From Clostridiales bacterium (lineage in GTDB: Bacteria; Bacillota; Clostridia; Lachnospirales; Lachnospiraceae): DNA of 64,000 nucleotides. Numbering within the stretch: position 1 is the stretch's first letter; every line of letters starts with the position of its first letter. A model generated the notes under the pieces. That model was not told where the DNA came from, searched no databases, and saw only the letters and a list, made by a program, of their open reading frames with translations. The position numbers and the translations under genes were made by a program. The DNA lies in NCBI GenBank assembly GCA_020859985.1, contig JAJBVD010000002.1, forward strand, positions 36,039 through 100,038, written 5' to 3'. Positions 36,080 to 45,421 of this stretch are shown here, piece by piece.

Positions 36080-39000
36080 ATGGCAAGAAAAATGAAGACC
36101 ATGGATGGTAATCATGCTGCGGCTCATGCTTCATACGCATTTACTGATGTCGCTGCGATTTACCCGATTACCCCATCCTCTGTCATGGCAGAGGCGACGG
36201 ATGAGTGGGCGACACAGGGCCGCCTGAACATCTTTGGACAGACCGTACAGGTGACGGAGATGCAGTCCGAGGCTGGTGCGGCTGGTACCGTACACGGTTC
36301 ACTGGCAGCAGGTGCTCTGACCACTACATACACCGCTTCCCAGGGTCTGCTTCTTATGATCCCGAACCTTTACAAGATCGCCGGTGAGCGTCTTCCGGGT
36401 GTATTCAACGTATCCGCCCGTGCTCTGGCAAGCCATGCGCTGTCTATCTTTGGCGATCACTCTGATGTGTATGCCTGTCGGCAGACCGGCTGCGCGATGC
36501 TCTGCGAGTCCAGCGTACAGGAAGTTATGGATCTGACGCCGGTTGCGCATCTGTCCGCGATCAAGGGCCGTATTCCGTTTATCAACTTCTTTGATGGTTT
36601 CCGTACATCCCACGAGATCCAGAAGATCGAGACCTGGGATTATGAGGATCTGAAGGAAATGACCGACTTTGACGCGATCCAGGCGTGGAGAGATCAGTGC
36701 CTGAATCCGAATCATCCGTGCCAGAGAGGTTCCGCTCAGAACCCGGATATCTTCTTCCAGGCCCGTGAGGCATGCAATCCGTACTACGATGCGCTTCCGG
36801 CTATCGTGCAGGAGTACATGGACAAGGTCAACGCGAAGATCGGTACCGATTACAAGCTGTTTAACTACTATGGCGCTCCGGATGCGGAGAAAGTTATCAT
36901 CGCTATGGGTTCTGTATGCGATACGATCGAGGAGACCATCGATTACCTGCGTGCAGCAGGAGAGAAGGTTGGCGTCGTTAAAGTACGTCTGTACCGTCCG
37001 TTCTGCGCGGATGCTCTGATCGAGGCGATTCCGGAGACTGTAAAGCAGATTTCCGTACTTGACCGTACGAAAGAGCCGGGATCCCTTGGCGAGCCGCTTT
37101 ACCTTGACGTCGTTGCAGCTCTGAAGGGCAGCAAGTTCAACGACACTCCGATCTATACCGGTCGCTACGGCCTTGGTTCGAAGGACACGACTCCGGCGCA
37201 GATCGTAGCTGTTTACAACAATACTGAGAAGAAGAGATTCACCATCGGTATCAACGATGATGTGACGAATCTTTCTCTTGAGACCGGCGCTCCGCTGGTG
37301 ACGACTCCGGAAGGCACGACAAACTGCAAGTTCTGGGGCCTTGGCGCAGATGGTACGGTTGGTGCGAACAAGAACTCCATCAAGATCATCGGCGACAACA
37401 CCGACATGTATGCGCAGGCATACTTTGATTATGACTCAAAGAAGTCCGGCGGTGTGACAATGTCTCACCTTCGTTTCGGCAAGAAGCCGATCAAATCCAC
37501 CTATCTGATCCATAAGGCAGATTTCGTGGCATGCCACAATCCGTCCTATGTACGCAAGTACAACATGGTACAGGAGCTGGTGGACGGCGGTACATTCCTT
37601 CTGAACTGCTCCTGGGATATGGAAGGCCTTGAGAAGCATCTCCCGGGTCAGGTGAAAGCATTTATCGCGAACCACAACATCAAGTTCTACACCATCGACG
37701 GTGTGAAGATCGGTATCGAGACCGGCATGGGACCGACCCGTATCAACACCATCCTTCAGTCCGCATTCTTCAAGCTGACGGGTATCATCCCGGAGGATCA
37801 GGCCATCGATCTGATGAAGGCTGCTGCGAAGGCGACCTACGGCCGCAAGGGCGATGATGTTGTTCAGAAGAACTGGGCTGCGATCGACGCCGGTGCAAAG
37901 CAGGTAGTTGAGATCCAGGTTCCGGAAAGCTGGAAGACGGCTGAGACGGAAGACATCATTGCAAAGGATGTTACCGGAGCAAGAGAAGATGTTGTGAAGT
38001 TTGTCAATACGATCCAGCATGCGGTAAACGCACAGGAAGGCAACAATCTTCCGGTATCCGCATTCAAGGATTATGTAGACGGTACGACACCGTCGGGCGC
38101 TGCTGCATTTGAGAAGCGCGGTATCGCAGTGGATATCCCGGTTTGGAATCCGGAGAACTGTATCCAGTGCAACCGCTGCTCCTATGTATGCCCGCACGCG
38201 GTTATCCGTCCGGTAGCTATGACGGATGAGGAAGTGGCTGCGGCTCCGGCTGATATGAAGACCCTTCCGATGATCGGTATGGCTGGCTATAAGTTCGCGA
38301 TCGTTGTTTCTGCTCTGGACTGCACAGGCTGCGGTTCCTGCGTAAACGTATGCCCGGGCAAGAAGGGTGCGAAGGCGATCACGATGGAGAATATGGAAGC
38401 GAACGCGGATTCCCAGAAGTACTTCGATTACGCAGTAGAGCTTCCGGCAAAGACAGACGTGATCGACAAGTTCAAAGAGAATACCGTAAAGGGTTCCCAG
38501 TTCAAACAGCCGCTGCTTGAGTTCTCAGGCGCATGCGGTGGCTGCGGCGAGACTCCGTACGCGAAGCTGATCACGCAGCTCTTTGGTGACAGAATGTACA
38601 TCGCGAACGCGACAGGCTGCTCCAGTATCTGGGGTAACTCCTCACCGTCCACTCCGTACACTGTAAATGCAGAAGGCAAGGGCCCGGCATGGGACAACTC
38701 CCTGTTCGAGGATAACGCTGAGTTCGGTTATGGTATGCTGCTTGCTCAGAGAGCGATCCGCGACGGTCTGAAGACCAAGGTTCAGGCTCTGCTTGAGTGT
38801 GACTGCTGCGGCGAGGATGTGAAGTCTGCTGCACAGGAATGGCTGGATACCTTCAGCGTAGGCGCTACCAACGGCGTTGCTACGGACAAGCTGATCGCGG
38901 CATGCGAGGCATGCGGCTGCGACGACTGCCAGGAAGTGCTCAAGGGCAAGGATTATCTGGCGAAGAAGTCCCAGTGGATCTTCGGTGGTGACGGCTGGGC

Positions 39001-39625
39001 ATATGATATTGGCTTCGGCGGCGTGGATCATGTACTGGCAAGCGGCCAGGATATCAATATCATGGTATTCGATACCGAGGTATATTCCAATACAGGCGGA
39101 CAGTCTTCGAAGTCTACTCCGACCGGTGCGGTGGCACAGTTCGCTGCAGCTGGTAAGGAAGTAAAGAAGAAGGATATGGCTTCGATCGCAATGAGCTATG
39201 GTTACGTATACGTAGCACAGATCGCGATGGGCGCTGACTTCAATCAGACTGTAAAGGCAATCTCTGAGGCAGAGGCTTATCCGGGACCGTCACTCATCAT
39301 CGCGTATGCTCCGTGTATCAACCACGGCATCAAGAAGGGTATGAGCAAGGCGCAGACCGAGGAAGAACTGGCAGTGAAGTCCGGTTACTGGCATTGCTTC
39401 CGCTACAATCCGGCACTCAAGGAGGAAGGCAAGGCAGCGTTCACGCTTGACTCCAAGGCTCCGACAGAGGATTACAAGACCTTCCTGAACGGCGAGGTTC
39501 GTTACAATTCTCTGATGAGAGCAAATCCGGAAAGAGCGGAGAAGCTCTTCGACAAGTCCGAGGGCTATGCGAAGGAAAGATATGAGTATCTGCAGAAGCT
39601 GATCACGCTGTACGGCGCGGAGTAA
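36080..39625 (+). CDS. nifJ: Pyruvate:ferredoxin (flavodoxin) oxidoreductase
   Basis: Converts pyruvate and CoA to acetyl-CoA and CO2 and reduces ferredoxin; central to clostridial fermentation. Single chain of 1181 residues in family domain order. The N-terminal pyrimidine-binding domain (IYPITPSSVMAEATDEWA) comes first. A two-cluster ferredoxin domain has CIQCNRCSYVCP from Cys694 and CTGCGSCVNVCP from Cys748. The TPP/third-cluster domain has CGGCGETPY, NATGCSSIWG, GDGWAYDIGFGGVDHV and YAPCINHG. Between these, residues 907-950 carry an unusual cysteine-rich patch (CDCCG, then CEACGCDDC). Strong codon bias and the AAGGAGG site suggest very high expression. Its clusters would be built by the SUF system of this window. 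Confidence 0.97.
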   Translation: MARKMKTMDGNHAAAHASYAFTDVAAIYPITPSSVMAEATDEWATQGRLNIFGQTVQVTEMQSEAGAAGTVHGSLAAGALTTTYTASQGLLLMIPNLYKIAGERLPGVFNVSARALASHALSIFGDHSDVYACRQTGCAMLCESSVQEVMDLTPVAHLSAIKGRIPFINFFDGFRTSHEIQKIETWDYEDLKEMTDFDAIQAWRDQCLNPNHPCQRGSAQNPDIFFQAREACNPYYDALPAIVQEYMDKVNAKIGTDYKLFNYYGAPDAEKVIIAMGSVCDTIEETIDYLRAAGEKVGVVKVRLYRPFCADALIEAIPETVKQISVLDRTKEPGSLGEPLYLDVVAALKGSKFNDTPIYTGRYGLGSKDTTPAQIVAVYNNTEKKRFTIGINDDVTNLSLETGAPLVTTPEGTTNCKFWGLGADGTVGANKNSIKIIGDNTDMYAQAYFDYDSKKSGGVTMSHLRFGKKPIKSTYLIHKADFVACHNPSYVRKYNMVQELVDGGTFLLNCSWDMEGLEKHLPGQVKAFIANHNIKFYTIDGVKIGIETGMGPTRINTILQSAFFKLTGIIPEDQAIDLMKAAAKATYGRKGDDVVQKNWAAIDAGAKQVVEIQVPESWKTAETEDIIAKDVTGAREDVVKFVNTIQHAVNAQEGNNLPVSAFKDYVDGTTPSGAAAFEKRGIAVDIPVWNPENCIQCNRCSYVCPHAVIRPVAMTDEEVAAAPADMKTLPMIGMAGYKFAIVVSALDCTGCGSCVNVCPGKKGAKAITMENMEANADSQKYFDYAVELPAKTDVIDKFKENTVKGSQFKQPLLEFSGACGGCGETPYAKLITQLFGDRMYIANATGCSSIWGNSSPSTPYTVNAEGKGPAWDNSLFEDNAEFGYGMLLAQRAIRDGLKTKVQALLECDCCGEDVKSAAQEWLDTFSVGATNGVATDKLIAACEACGCDDCQEVLKGKDYLAKKSQWIFGGDGWAYDIGFGGVDHVLASGQDINIMVFDTEVYSNTGGQSSKSTPTGAVAQFAAAGKEVKKKDMASIAMSYGYVYVAQIAMGADFNQTVKAISEAEAYPGPSLIIAYAPCINHGIKKGMSKAQTEEELAVKSGYWHCFRYNPALKEEGKAAFTLDSKAPTEDYKTFLNGEVRYNSLMRANPERAEKLFDKSEGYAKERYEYLQKLITLYGAE

Positions 39626-39703
39626 TACTACAGTACTCTGAAGAGTTACGTAATAAGGTTCTGAAATGCAGGGGCTGTCGTGTGGCAGCCCTTGTGTTAT
39701 AAT

Positions 39704-39786
39704 GCGCAGGGCCAGACAAGGTGTATTGCGGCTAAAGCCGCTCCCGGCCCGCGCGGCGGATAGGGGAAGAGAACTTCCCCTATCCG
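39704..39786 (+). terminator. Structured intergenic region ending in a strong terminator after PFOR
   Basis: Three stacked elements. GCGC-A-GGGCC (39704-39713) pairs with GGCCCGCGC (39746-39754) around an inner GCGGCT-AA-AGCCGC. Then a perfect 13-bp stem CGGATAGGGGAAG/CTTCCCCTATCCG (39757-39786) is followed by ATTTTTATT. A smaller hairpin AGGGGCTG/CAGCCCTT lies just upstream (39670-39693). TGTTATAAT (39695-39703) is an extended -10, so a short independent RNA is possible. Simplest reading: PFOR terminator. Confidence 0.6.
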
Positions 39787-39881
39787 ATTTTTATTCTGAT
39801 TTTGAAAACTATCAGGAAAATGAACAGAATAACAAAATAACAGAAGTACAGACCTGGAGGGTCTGCAGAAAGGAGATTATC

Positions 39882-40472
39882 ATGCAAAGTTCAATTAGCA
39901 GAGAAGAATCGTTTGCGCTTCTGAGAAAATACAATCAGGAACCATTTCACATTCAGCACGCTCTGACGGTGGAAGGAACGATGCGCTGGTATGCGCGTGA
40001 ACTCGGTTATTTCGGCGATGAAGAATATTGGGGAATCGTCGGACTGCTGCATGATATTGATTTTGAGCTGTACCCGGAACAGCACTGCCAGAAAGCACCG
40101 GAGCTGCTGCGTGAAGGTGGTGTAAATGAGGAGATCATTTATTCCGTATGCAGCCATGGCTATGGGATCTGCTGCGATCTGGAGCCGAAGCATGAGATGG
40201 AAAAGGTACTTTTTGCAGCGGATGAGTTGACCGGATTGATCGGTGCGGCGGCAAAAATGCGTCCTTCAAAGAGTGTGATGGATATGGAGGTTTCCAGCCT
40301 GAAGAAAAAATTCAAAGATAAAAAGTTTGCTGCCGGGTGTTCGAGAGATGTCATCCGCACCGGGGCGGAACGGCTGGGCTGGACGCTGGAAGAACTGATG
40401 GAGAAGACCATTCTTGCGATGCGTTCCTGCGAAGCGGAAATTAATGAGTATATGAGTACATATCAGGTCTGA
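39882..40472 (+). CDS. HD-domain metal-dependent phosphohydrolase
   Basis: 196-residue HD-superfamily protein, cytosolic. Metal ligands follow the H...HD...D pattern: His in FHIQHALTVEG, His-Asp in GLLHDIDFELY, His in CSHGYG, and Asp in FAADELTGLIG. Such small HDIG-type proteins hydrolyse phosphate esters, often nucleotides; the substrate here cannot be told. The ATG follows AAAGGAG; the longer open frame upstream crosses the terminator after PFOR and is rejected. Confidence 0.85.
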   Translation: MQSSISREESFALLRKYNQEPFHIQHALTVEGTMRWYARELGYFGDEEYWGIVGLLHDIDFELYPEQHCQKAPELLREGGVNEEIIYSVCSHGYGICCDLEPKHEMEKVLFAADELTGLIGAAAKMRPSKSVMDMEVSSLKKKFKDKKFAAGCSRDVIRTGAERLGWTLEELMEKTILAMRSCEAEINEYMSTYQV

Positions 40473-40618
40473 GTGGAAACAATTCGCATTTGAAAATATA
40501 GTTACGACCATTAGATTGTTATAAAAAGTAATTGGATAGAAATTATTGTGAAGATATCAAACGGTTACGAAGATTAGAACAGGAAACAGGCTGGAAAATT
40601 CAGAAAGGCAGGCATGAT

Positions 40619-41644
40619 ATGAAGAAGAAATTAAACAGACGCGATCTGCCAATGACCGGAATTCTGACGGTTGTGGTGGTATTGCTGATGCTGGTTCTTG
40701 CGCTTCTGGTGACTGGTTATCGCAGGATATATGACAGAGGGCAGAATGCTGCTGCAACATCTGAATTGCAGACCGATGTTGAAGAACGGGAGGATTCCCT
40801 TGGACAGACAGATACTGAAAAAGTGAAATTGACGAAGGCGGCCGCCATAGAAGAGACGGAAACGACTACCGAAACAGAGACAGAATCTGAGACTGAGACC
40901 GTGATCGTGCTGGGAAAGGATGAATCGGAAACAGACACGGATACGGACGCAGAAAACGACGCGGAAACAGATTCAGAAATGGAAACCGAGCCGGAGACGA
41001 ACGGATATACAGTCGCAGTCGACCCGGGCCATCAGGGCAGCTGGGTCGATATGACTGACACAGAGCCGAACGGTCCGGGCTCCTCGGAGATGAAAGCAAA
41101 ATCTACTACGGGGACGCAGGGAAGCTACACCGGCATTCCAGAGTACGAGCTGAACCTGGAGATTTCTCTGCTGCTGCGCACAGAGCTTGAAGAGCGCGGA
41201 TATGAGGTAATCCTGACGCGAGAGGACAACGATACCGCGATCAGCAACGCCGAGAGAGCCACACTGGCTTATGAGGAGGGCGGCGATATTTATGTGCGCA
41301 TCCATGCGAACGGTTCAGATAATTCCGGCGCCAACGGTGCGCTTGGAATGGTGCCGTCTCCATCCAATCCATATGTGGGAGACTTGTCGGAGGAATCTTA
41401 TCGTCTTGCGGAGTGCATCCTGAAAGCGTACTGCAGCACAGCAGGATTTGAATCTCTTGGTGTTCAGTATTATGATAATATGACCGGCATCAACTGGAGC
41501 AAAATTCCGGTGATGATCCTGGAGATGGGATTTATGACGAATGAGTCCGATGACCTGCGCATGGCAGATCCTGATGTACAGGATCTGATGGTGCAGGGAA
41601 TTGCGGATGGGATTGATGCGTATTTTGAGGAAATGGAGAGCTGA
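40619..41644 (+). CDS. Membrane-anchored N-acetylmuramoyl-L-alanine amidase
   Basis: Peptidoglycan hydrolase of the Amidase_3 family, 341 residues. One N-terminal transmembrane helix (GILTVVVVLLMLVLALLVTG) anchors it outside the membrane. A linker of about 90 residues, almost all T, E, D and S, could span the wall. The zinc catalytic domain follows: His in VAVDPGHQGSW, Glu in EYELNLEISLLL, His in YVRIHANGSDNSGANGA and Glu in MILEMGFMTNESDD. Likely role in cell separation or wall turnover; a sporulation role is possible but unsupported by neighbours. Confidence 0.9.
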   Translation: MKKKLNRRDLPMTGILTVVVVLLMLVLALLVTGYRRIYDRGQNAAATSELQTDVEEREDSLGQTDTEKVKLTKAAAIEETETTTETETESETETVIVLGKDESETDTDTDAENDAETDSEMETEPETNGYTVAVDPGHQGSWVDMTDTEPNGPGSSEMKAKSTTGTQGSYTGIPEYELNLEISLLLRTELEERGYEVILTREDNDTAISNAERATLAYEEGGDIYVRIHANGSDNSGANGALGMVPSPSNPYVGDLSEESYRLAECILKAYCSTAGFESLGVQYYDNMTGINWSKIPVMILEMGFMTNESDDLRMADPDVQDLMVQGIADGIDAYFEEMES

Positions 41645-41667
41645 CTTCTAATGAAGCTGCGTTATAT

Positions 41668-42645
41668 CTACAAGAGAGTCTGATAGGTGCCTGTTGTGAT
41701 TACTGAACAAACAGACTCGATTCCGCACCGTACCATATTGGAGACAGCGGCGTCGGTATAGAATGCCATGTGCTGGGTCATGACCACATTTGGAAACTGG
41801 CGCAGATACGCCATAGAACGGTTGCTGATGATATCGTCGCGGCGGTCCAGATGGTAAATGCCTTCTTCATCCTCAAAGCAGTCAAGGCCGAGACCGCCGA
41901 TTTTCTTTTGTTCGATACCGGCAATCAGGGCTTCGGTATCCATCAGACCTCCGCGCGCACAATTGATCAGAATGACGCCGTCTTTCATTTTGGCGATGGT
42001 TTCCCTGTTGATCATGTGGCGGGTTTGATCGCTCAGGTTCAGATGGATGGTAAGAATGTCGCTTTCCCGGTAAATGGTTTCTTCATCCGTATAGGTCAGC
42101 CAGCGGGAAGCCTTGCCGGGATACTTGTCGTAACCAAGGACGCGGCAGCCGAAGCCGGAAAGAATTTCTGCTACCTGTGTTCCTATCCGGCCGGTGCCGA
42201 GAATGCCGACGGTCAGGTTTCGCATTTCACGGCCGTAAAGCCCCTGGAGAGAGTAGTCATTCACCTGCGCACGCCAGAGAGCGACCTTATAATGACGGAT
42301 GCATAATAGCATCAGCATGACAGTATATTCGGCCACACCATTCGGATCGTAAAACGCGTTGCACACAGACAGACCGATCTTTTTGGCATAAGTTACATCA
42401 ATATGGTCATATCCGATCGTGCGGGTGCTGATGCACCGGATTCCCAGCCGTTTGTACTCATCCAGAAGCGGCTGGTCAATCTTTCCCTGTCCAAGCATGG
42501 TGATGCCGTCACATCCGGTTGCCATCGAAGCGTTATCCAGGGTTGGAACCTCGTCTGTAAAAGTCAGATCTACCCCCAGTTTTTTGGAAAACCGTTCAAA
42601 ATGTTCCTTTTCATCTTCCCGCACTTCATAAGCAAATAGTTTCAT
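41668..42645 (-). CDS. D-isomer specific 2-hydroxyacid dehydrogenase, probably D-lactate dehydrogenase
   Basis: NAD-dependent reduction of a 2-oxoacid, most likely pyruvate to D-lactate. 325 residues. The Rossmann motif is VGILGTGRIGTQVAEIL; active-site Arg is in INCARGGLMD, Glu in LDCFEDEEG and His in VMTQHMAFYTD. N-terminal FERFSKKLGVDLTF and STRTIGYDHID match the D-LDH/VanH branch. The ATG at 42645 follows AAGGAGG. It is divergent from a Crp/Fnr regulator, which may control it. Confidence 0.9.
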   Translation of the reverse strand: MKLFAYEVREDEKEHFERFSKKLGVDLTFTDEVPTLDNASMATGCDGITMLGQGKIDQPLLDEYKRLGIRCISTRTIGYDHIDVTYAKKIGLSVCNAFYDPNGVAEYTVMLMLLCIRHYKVALWRAQVNDYSLQGLYGREMRNLTVGILGTGRIGTQVAEILSGFGCRVLGYDKYPGKASRWLTYTDEETIYRESDILTIHLNLSDQTRHMINRETIAKMKDGVILINCARGGLMDTEALIAGIEQKKIGGLGLDCFEDEEGIYHLDRRDDIISNRSMAYLRQFPNVVMTQHMAFYTDAAVSNMVRCGIESVCSVITTGTYQTLL

Positions 42646-42714
42646 GTGCTGCCTCCTTGTGATCAAAATTTTGTTCTTCCACCTATTGTATTATACTTCG
42701 CAATATGCTATTCT

Positions 42715-42736
42715 GAATGTAATTTAGATGACATTC
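42715..42736 (+). promoter_or_regulatory. Candidate Crp/Fnr-type operator
   Basis: GAATGT-N10-ACATTC, a perfect 6-bp inverted repeat with the spacing used by Crp/Fnr dimers, lies just before the Crp/Fnr-family gene. Autoregulation is an inference. Confidence 0.35.
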
Positions 42737-42746
42737 TGGAGAAAAA

Positions 42747-43409
42747 ATGGAACTTGTAAAATTTTCTGATGAAGAGATGGATGTGTTCTCAAAGGTGGGA
42801 TACCAGCACCGCTATGCACGCGATGAAATTATCTACCTGGAGGGCGACGCTGCGAATACCATGTGTGTCATCCGCAGTGGACGAGTGCGTGTACTGGCTG
42901 CGGTGCCGGATGGAGAGGAACTGACGATTGAGATTGTTGAGAAGGGGCGTCTCTTTGGCGAATCATCCTTCTTGAGCAAAAGCGTTCGGCCAACTACGGT
43001 AAGAGCGGTCACGGAAGTGGAACTGATCTGCTGTACGATTGAGCAGCTGATTCCCTGCCTGTGTCAGAATCCCCAAATTCTGACGAAGGTGCTGCAGCAT
43101 TGCTCTGCCACTATGAATCATCTGTCCTATGCGCTTCATTCCTGGCGGTTTCTGGACCGATACCAGCGGATTGCGGCTTTTTTGCTGGAAGAAACGGAGA
43201 CGGATAATCCGGATAAAAACATTACAGAGCAGTGTCTGCCGTATTCTCATGAAGAAATTGCCATGTGCCTTGGAATGGCTCGTCCGACGGTCAGTCAGGT
43301 GCTGAAGGCTTTTGAGCGGAAAGACTGGATTCGGTGCGCTTATCGGAAGGTGTATGTGCTGGACAGGGAAGCGCTGGCGGGAACCGGTGTGTCTTGCGGT
43401 CTCTTTTAA
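42747..43409 (+). CDS. Crp/Fnr-family transcriptional regulator
   Basis: 220 residues. The N-terminal cyclic-nucleotide-binding-type beta barrel has YLEGDAANTMCVIRSGRVRV and GRLFGESSFLS. The C-terminal winged helix has YSHEEIAMCLGMARPTVSQVLKAFERKDWI, ending in the recognition helix. No N-terminal Fnr-like cysteine cluster is present, so oxygen sensing through Fe-S is unlikely. Effector unknown. Its divergent partner is the D-2-hydroxyacid dehydrogenase. Confidence 0.9.
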   Translation: MELVKFSDEEMDVFSKVGYQHRYARDEIIYLEGDAANTMCVIRSGRVRVLAAVPDGEELTIEIVEKGRLFGESSFLSKSVRPTTVRAVTEVELICCTIEQLIPCLCQNPQILTKVLQHCSATMNHLSYALHSWRFLDRYQRIAAFLLEETETDNPDKNITEQCLPYSHEEIAMCLGMARPTVSQVLKAFERKDWIRCAYRKVYVLDREALAGTGVSCGLF

Positions 43410-43417
43410 TTTTTTGC

Positions 43418-43446
43418 TTGACATCCTTTTCATTTAGGTTTAATAT
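43418..43446 (+). promoter_or_regulatory. Strong sigma-A promoter upstream of glnQ
   Basis: TTGACA and TAATAT with 17-bp spacing, beginning 9 bp after the Crp/Fnr stop codon. The predicted start is just before the hairpin listed next. Confidence 0.7.
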
Positions 43447-43458
43447 CTTTTCAAGGCA

Positions 43459-43495
43459 ACGGAGTCTGAGTTTATTCAGATTCCGTATTTTTTTG
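43459..43495 (+). terminator. Terminator or attenuator between promoter and glnQ
   Basis: ACGGAGTCTGA pairs with TCAGATTCCGT (one G-U pair), followed by ATTTTTTTG. It lies between a strong promoter and the glnQ start. It may end the Crp/Fnr mRNA, attenuate glnQ, or both. Confidence 0.7.
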
Positions 43496-43523
43496 TTTAT
43501 TTTATCCGCGAAGGAGAATTATT

Positions 43524-44249
43524 ATGATCAAACTGGAAAATGTCAATAAATATTTCGGCGACCTGCATGTTTTAAAGGATGTCAATCTGGAAGTGCAGGA
43601 AGGCGAGAAGCTGGTCATCATAGGGCCTTCCGGTTCCGGCAAATCGACAACGGTCCGGTGCATGAATTTTCTGGAGACACCGACAAGCGGCCACGTGTAC
43701 ATAGACGGGCAGGAGCTGACCACGAGAAATAAAACGAAAGTGGTGCGGGATTCCATGTCGATGGTGTTTCAGCAGTTCAATCTGTACCCGCACATGACTG
43801 TGATGAAGAATCTGACGCTGGCTCCGATGAAGCTTCACCATAAGAGTAAGGAAGAAGCGGAAAAGCTGGCGTATCATTATCTGGATGTAGTAGGACTGAC
43901 AGATAAGGCTCATGTGTATCCGACAACGCTTTCCGGCGGGCAGCAACAGCGTATCGCGATCGCTCGGGCACTTTGCGCAGAGACAAAGATCATTTTGTTT
44001 GACGAGCCGACCTCGGCGCTGGATCCTGAAACGATTCAGGAAGTGTTGGATGTCATGATCAAGCTTGCGCATGAGAAGATCACGATGGTAGTTGTGACAC
44101 ATGAGATGGGGTTTGCGAGAGAAGTAGCGGATCGTGTAGTGTTTATGGCGGACGGACAGATTCTGGAGGAAGGGACGCCGGATCATTTCTTTGAGCATCC
44201 GGAGAATGAGCGCCTGAAACAATTCCTTGGAAAGATTATCCGTAAGTAA
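43524..44249 (+). CDS. glnQ: Polar amino acid ABC transporter ATP-binding protein
   Basis: Cytosolic ATPase of a GlnQ/HisP-type importer; 241 residues. Walker [11 protein letters not shown]-loop [17 protein letters not shown], signature [15 protein letters not shown], Walker [15 protein letters not shown] and H-loop [16 protein letters not shown]. The TRCMN-type segment [14 protein letters not shown] is typical of the subfamily. It heads an operon of ATPase, binding protein and two permeases. Confidence 0.95.
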   Translation: MIKLENVNKYFGDLHVLKDVNLEVQEGEKLVIIGPSGSGKSTTVRCMNFLETPTSGHVYIDGQELTTRNKTKVVRDSMSMVFQQFNLYPHMTVMKNLTLAPMKLHHKSKEEAEKLAYHYLDVVGLTDKAHVYPTTLSGGQQQRIAIARALCAETKIILFDEPTSALDPETIQEVLDVMIKLAHEKITMVVVTHEMGFAREVADRVVFMADGQILEEGTPDHFFEHPENERLKQFLGKIIRK

Positions 44250-44291
44250 TGCTTTTAGAAAAGGTCTGTAACGAAATGGATGTCGATATTC

Positions 44292-44337
44292 ATGTACCAT
44301 AATGTTTTGATGGTTGCTTTCATGCAGAATGGTACAT
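44292..44337 (+). other. Inverted repeat between glnQ and the binding-protein gene
   Basis: A perfect 9-bp stem ATGTACCAT/ATGGTACAT with a 28-nt loop in the 267-bp gap. No T-run follows. It could be an mRNA processing or stabilising element. The rest of the gap shows nothing else. Confidence 0.35.
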
Positions 44338-44516
44338 TTATATATTCGATTTTCAGTACTGACGCAGGATGCGCAGCTATGAAAATGGAAACGTCATGGG
44401 AAGCTTCGATTTCTTTATGACAGAACGCTCCGTGAGGCAGCGGGTAACTTTTAATCCATGTATCTGTGTAACAGCAGTTACAATCATTTTTGTTATCAAA
44501 ACAGGAGGAAAACATT

Positions 44517-45395
44517 ATGAAGAAAAGAAAACTGATCGCACTTGGCCTTACAGTGGCAATGGCTTTTTCTCTTTGCGGCACGGTTGCGTTCGCTGAGGAA
44601 GAGACCGAGACAGAAGCAGCTGAGACTGAGGCGGAATTGGTTATCACAGAGGATGTACAGGAGATCATTGACAGAGGCGTTCTTCGTGTAGGCGTAAAGA
44701 ATGCGGTGGAAGGGTTTGGCTATCAGGATACGCTGACTGGCGAGTATTCCGGCATGGAGATCGACATTGCCAATCTGATCGCGGAAGAGCTTGGTGTAGA
44801 GACTGAGTTTACGACTGTTACGGCTGCAACCAGAACGGAGCTGCTTGATTCCGGCGATATCGACTGCGTGATCGCGACCTTTACGATTACGGATGAGAGA
44901 AGAGAGAGCTGGGATTTCTCCACTCCGTATTATACCGACCATGTAACTGTTCTGGTTAAGGATTCCAGTGAGATCACGACACTGGAAGATCTGGTTGACA
45001 AGACAGTAGGCGTTTCCTCTGGTTCTACATCGGCGAGATCTCTTGTTGAGGCGATGATCGAAGCAGAAGTGATCAGCGGAGACGATTATGATTCCGAGAC
45101 CTTTGATCCGGCACTCTGGACGGAAGGCGTTTCTTTCCGCCAGTACGACGATTATCCTGCAATTTCTACTGCCCTTGAATCTGACGAAGTGGATGCGTTC
45201 TGTGTAGATAAGTCCATCCTTGCGATCTACAAGACGGAAGGCCGTTCCTACATCGACGCAGAATTTGCTCCGCAGGAATACGGCGTTGCAACGACGAAGG
45301 ATTCCGGTTTCTCCGCTTATGTGGATACCCTGATCAACCGCTGGCTGGATGACGGTACGATCGACGGCTTCATTGAGGAGTATGCGCTCGACTGA
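44517..45395 (+). CDS. Polar amino acid ABC transporter substrate-binding protein
   Basis: Family 3 extracellular solute-binding protein, 292 residues. The signal peptide MKKRKLIALGLTVAMAFSLC runs on to a GTVAFA-EE cleavage site. Only a poor lipobox (FSLCG) is present, and the mature N-terminus is an acidic E/T/A-rich linker. The binding fold has IIDRGVLRVGVKNAVEGFGY, YSGMEIDIANLIAEELGVE, CVIATFTITDERRESWDFS and PYYTDHVTVLV. The ATG follows ACAGGAGG. Ligand class is a polar or acidic amino acid; the exact one cannot be read. Confidence 0.92.
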   Translation: MKKRKLIALGLTVAMAFSLCGTVAFAEEETETEAAETEAELVITEDVQEIIDRGVLRVGVKNAVEGFGYQDTLTGEYSGMEIDIANLIAEELGVETEFTTVTAATRTELLDSGDIDCVIATFTITDERRESWDFSTPYYTDHVTVLVKDSSEITTLEDLVDKTVGVSSGSTSARSLVEAMIEAEVISGDDYDSETFDPALWTEGVSFRQYDDYPAISTALESDEVDAFCVDKSILAIYKTEGRSYIDAEFAPQEYGVATTKDSGFSAYVDTLINRWLDDGTIDGFIEEYALD

Positions 45396-45421
45396 TATTG
45401 AGCAAAGCATAGACCCTGAGA

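Noticed and set aside
39666..39881. N-terminal extension of the HD protein
   Set aside because: It would be translated through the PFOR terminator hairpins; the ATG at 39882 has a good AAAGGAG.
42661..42746. A Rex or Fnr operator before the D-2-hydroxyacid dehydrogenase
   Set aside because: No TTGTTAA...TTAACAA or TTGAT...ATCAA palindrome; only the weaker GAATGT-N10-ACATTC repeat is present.
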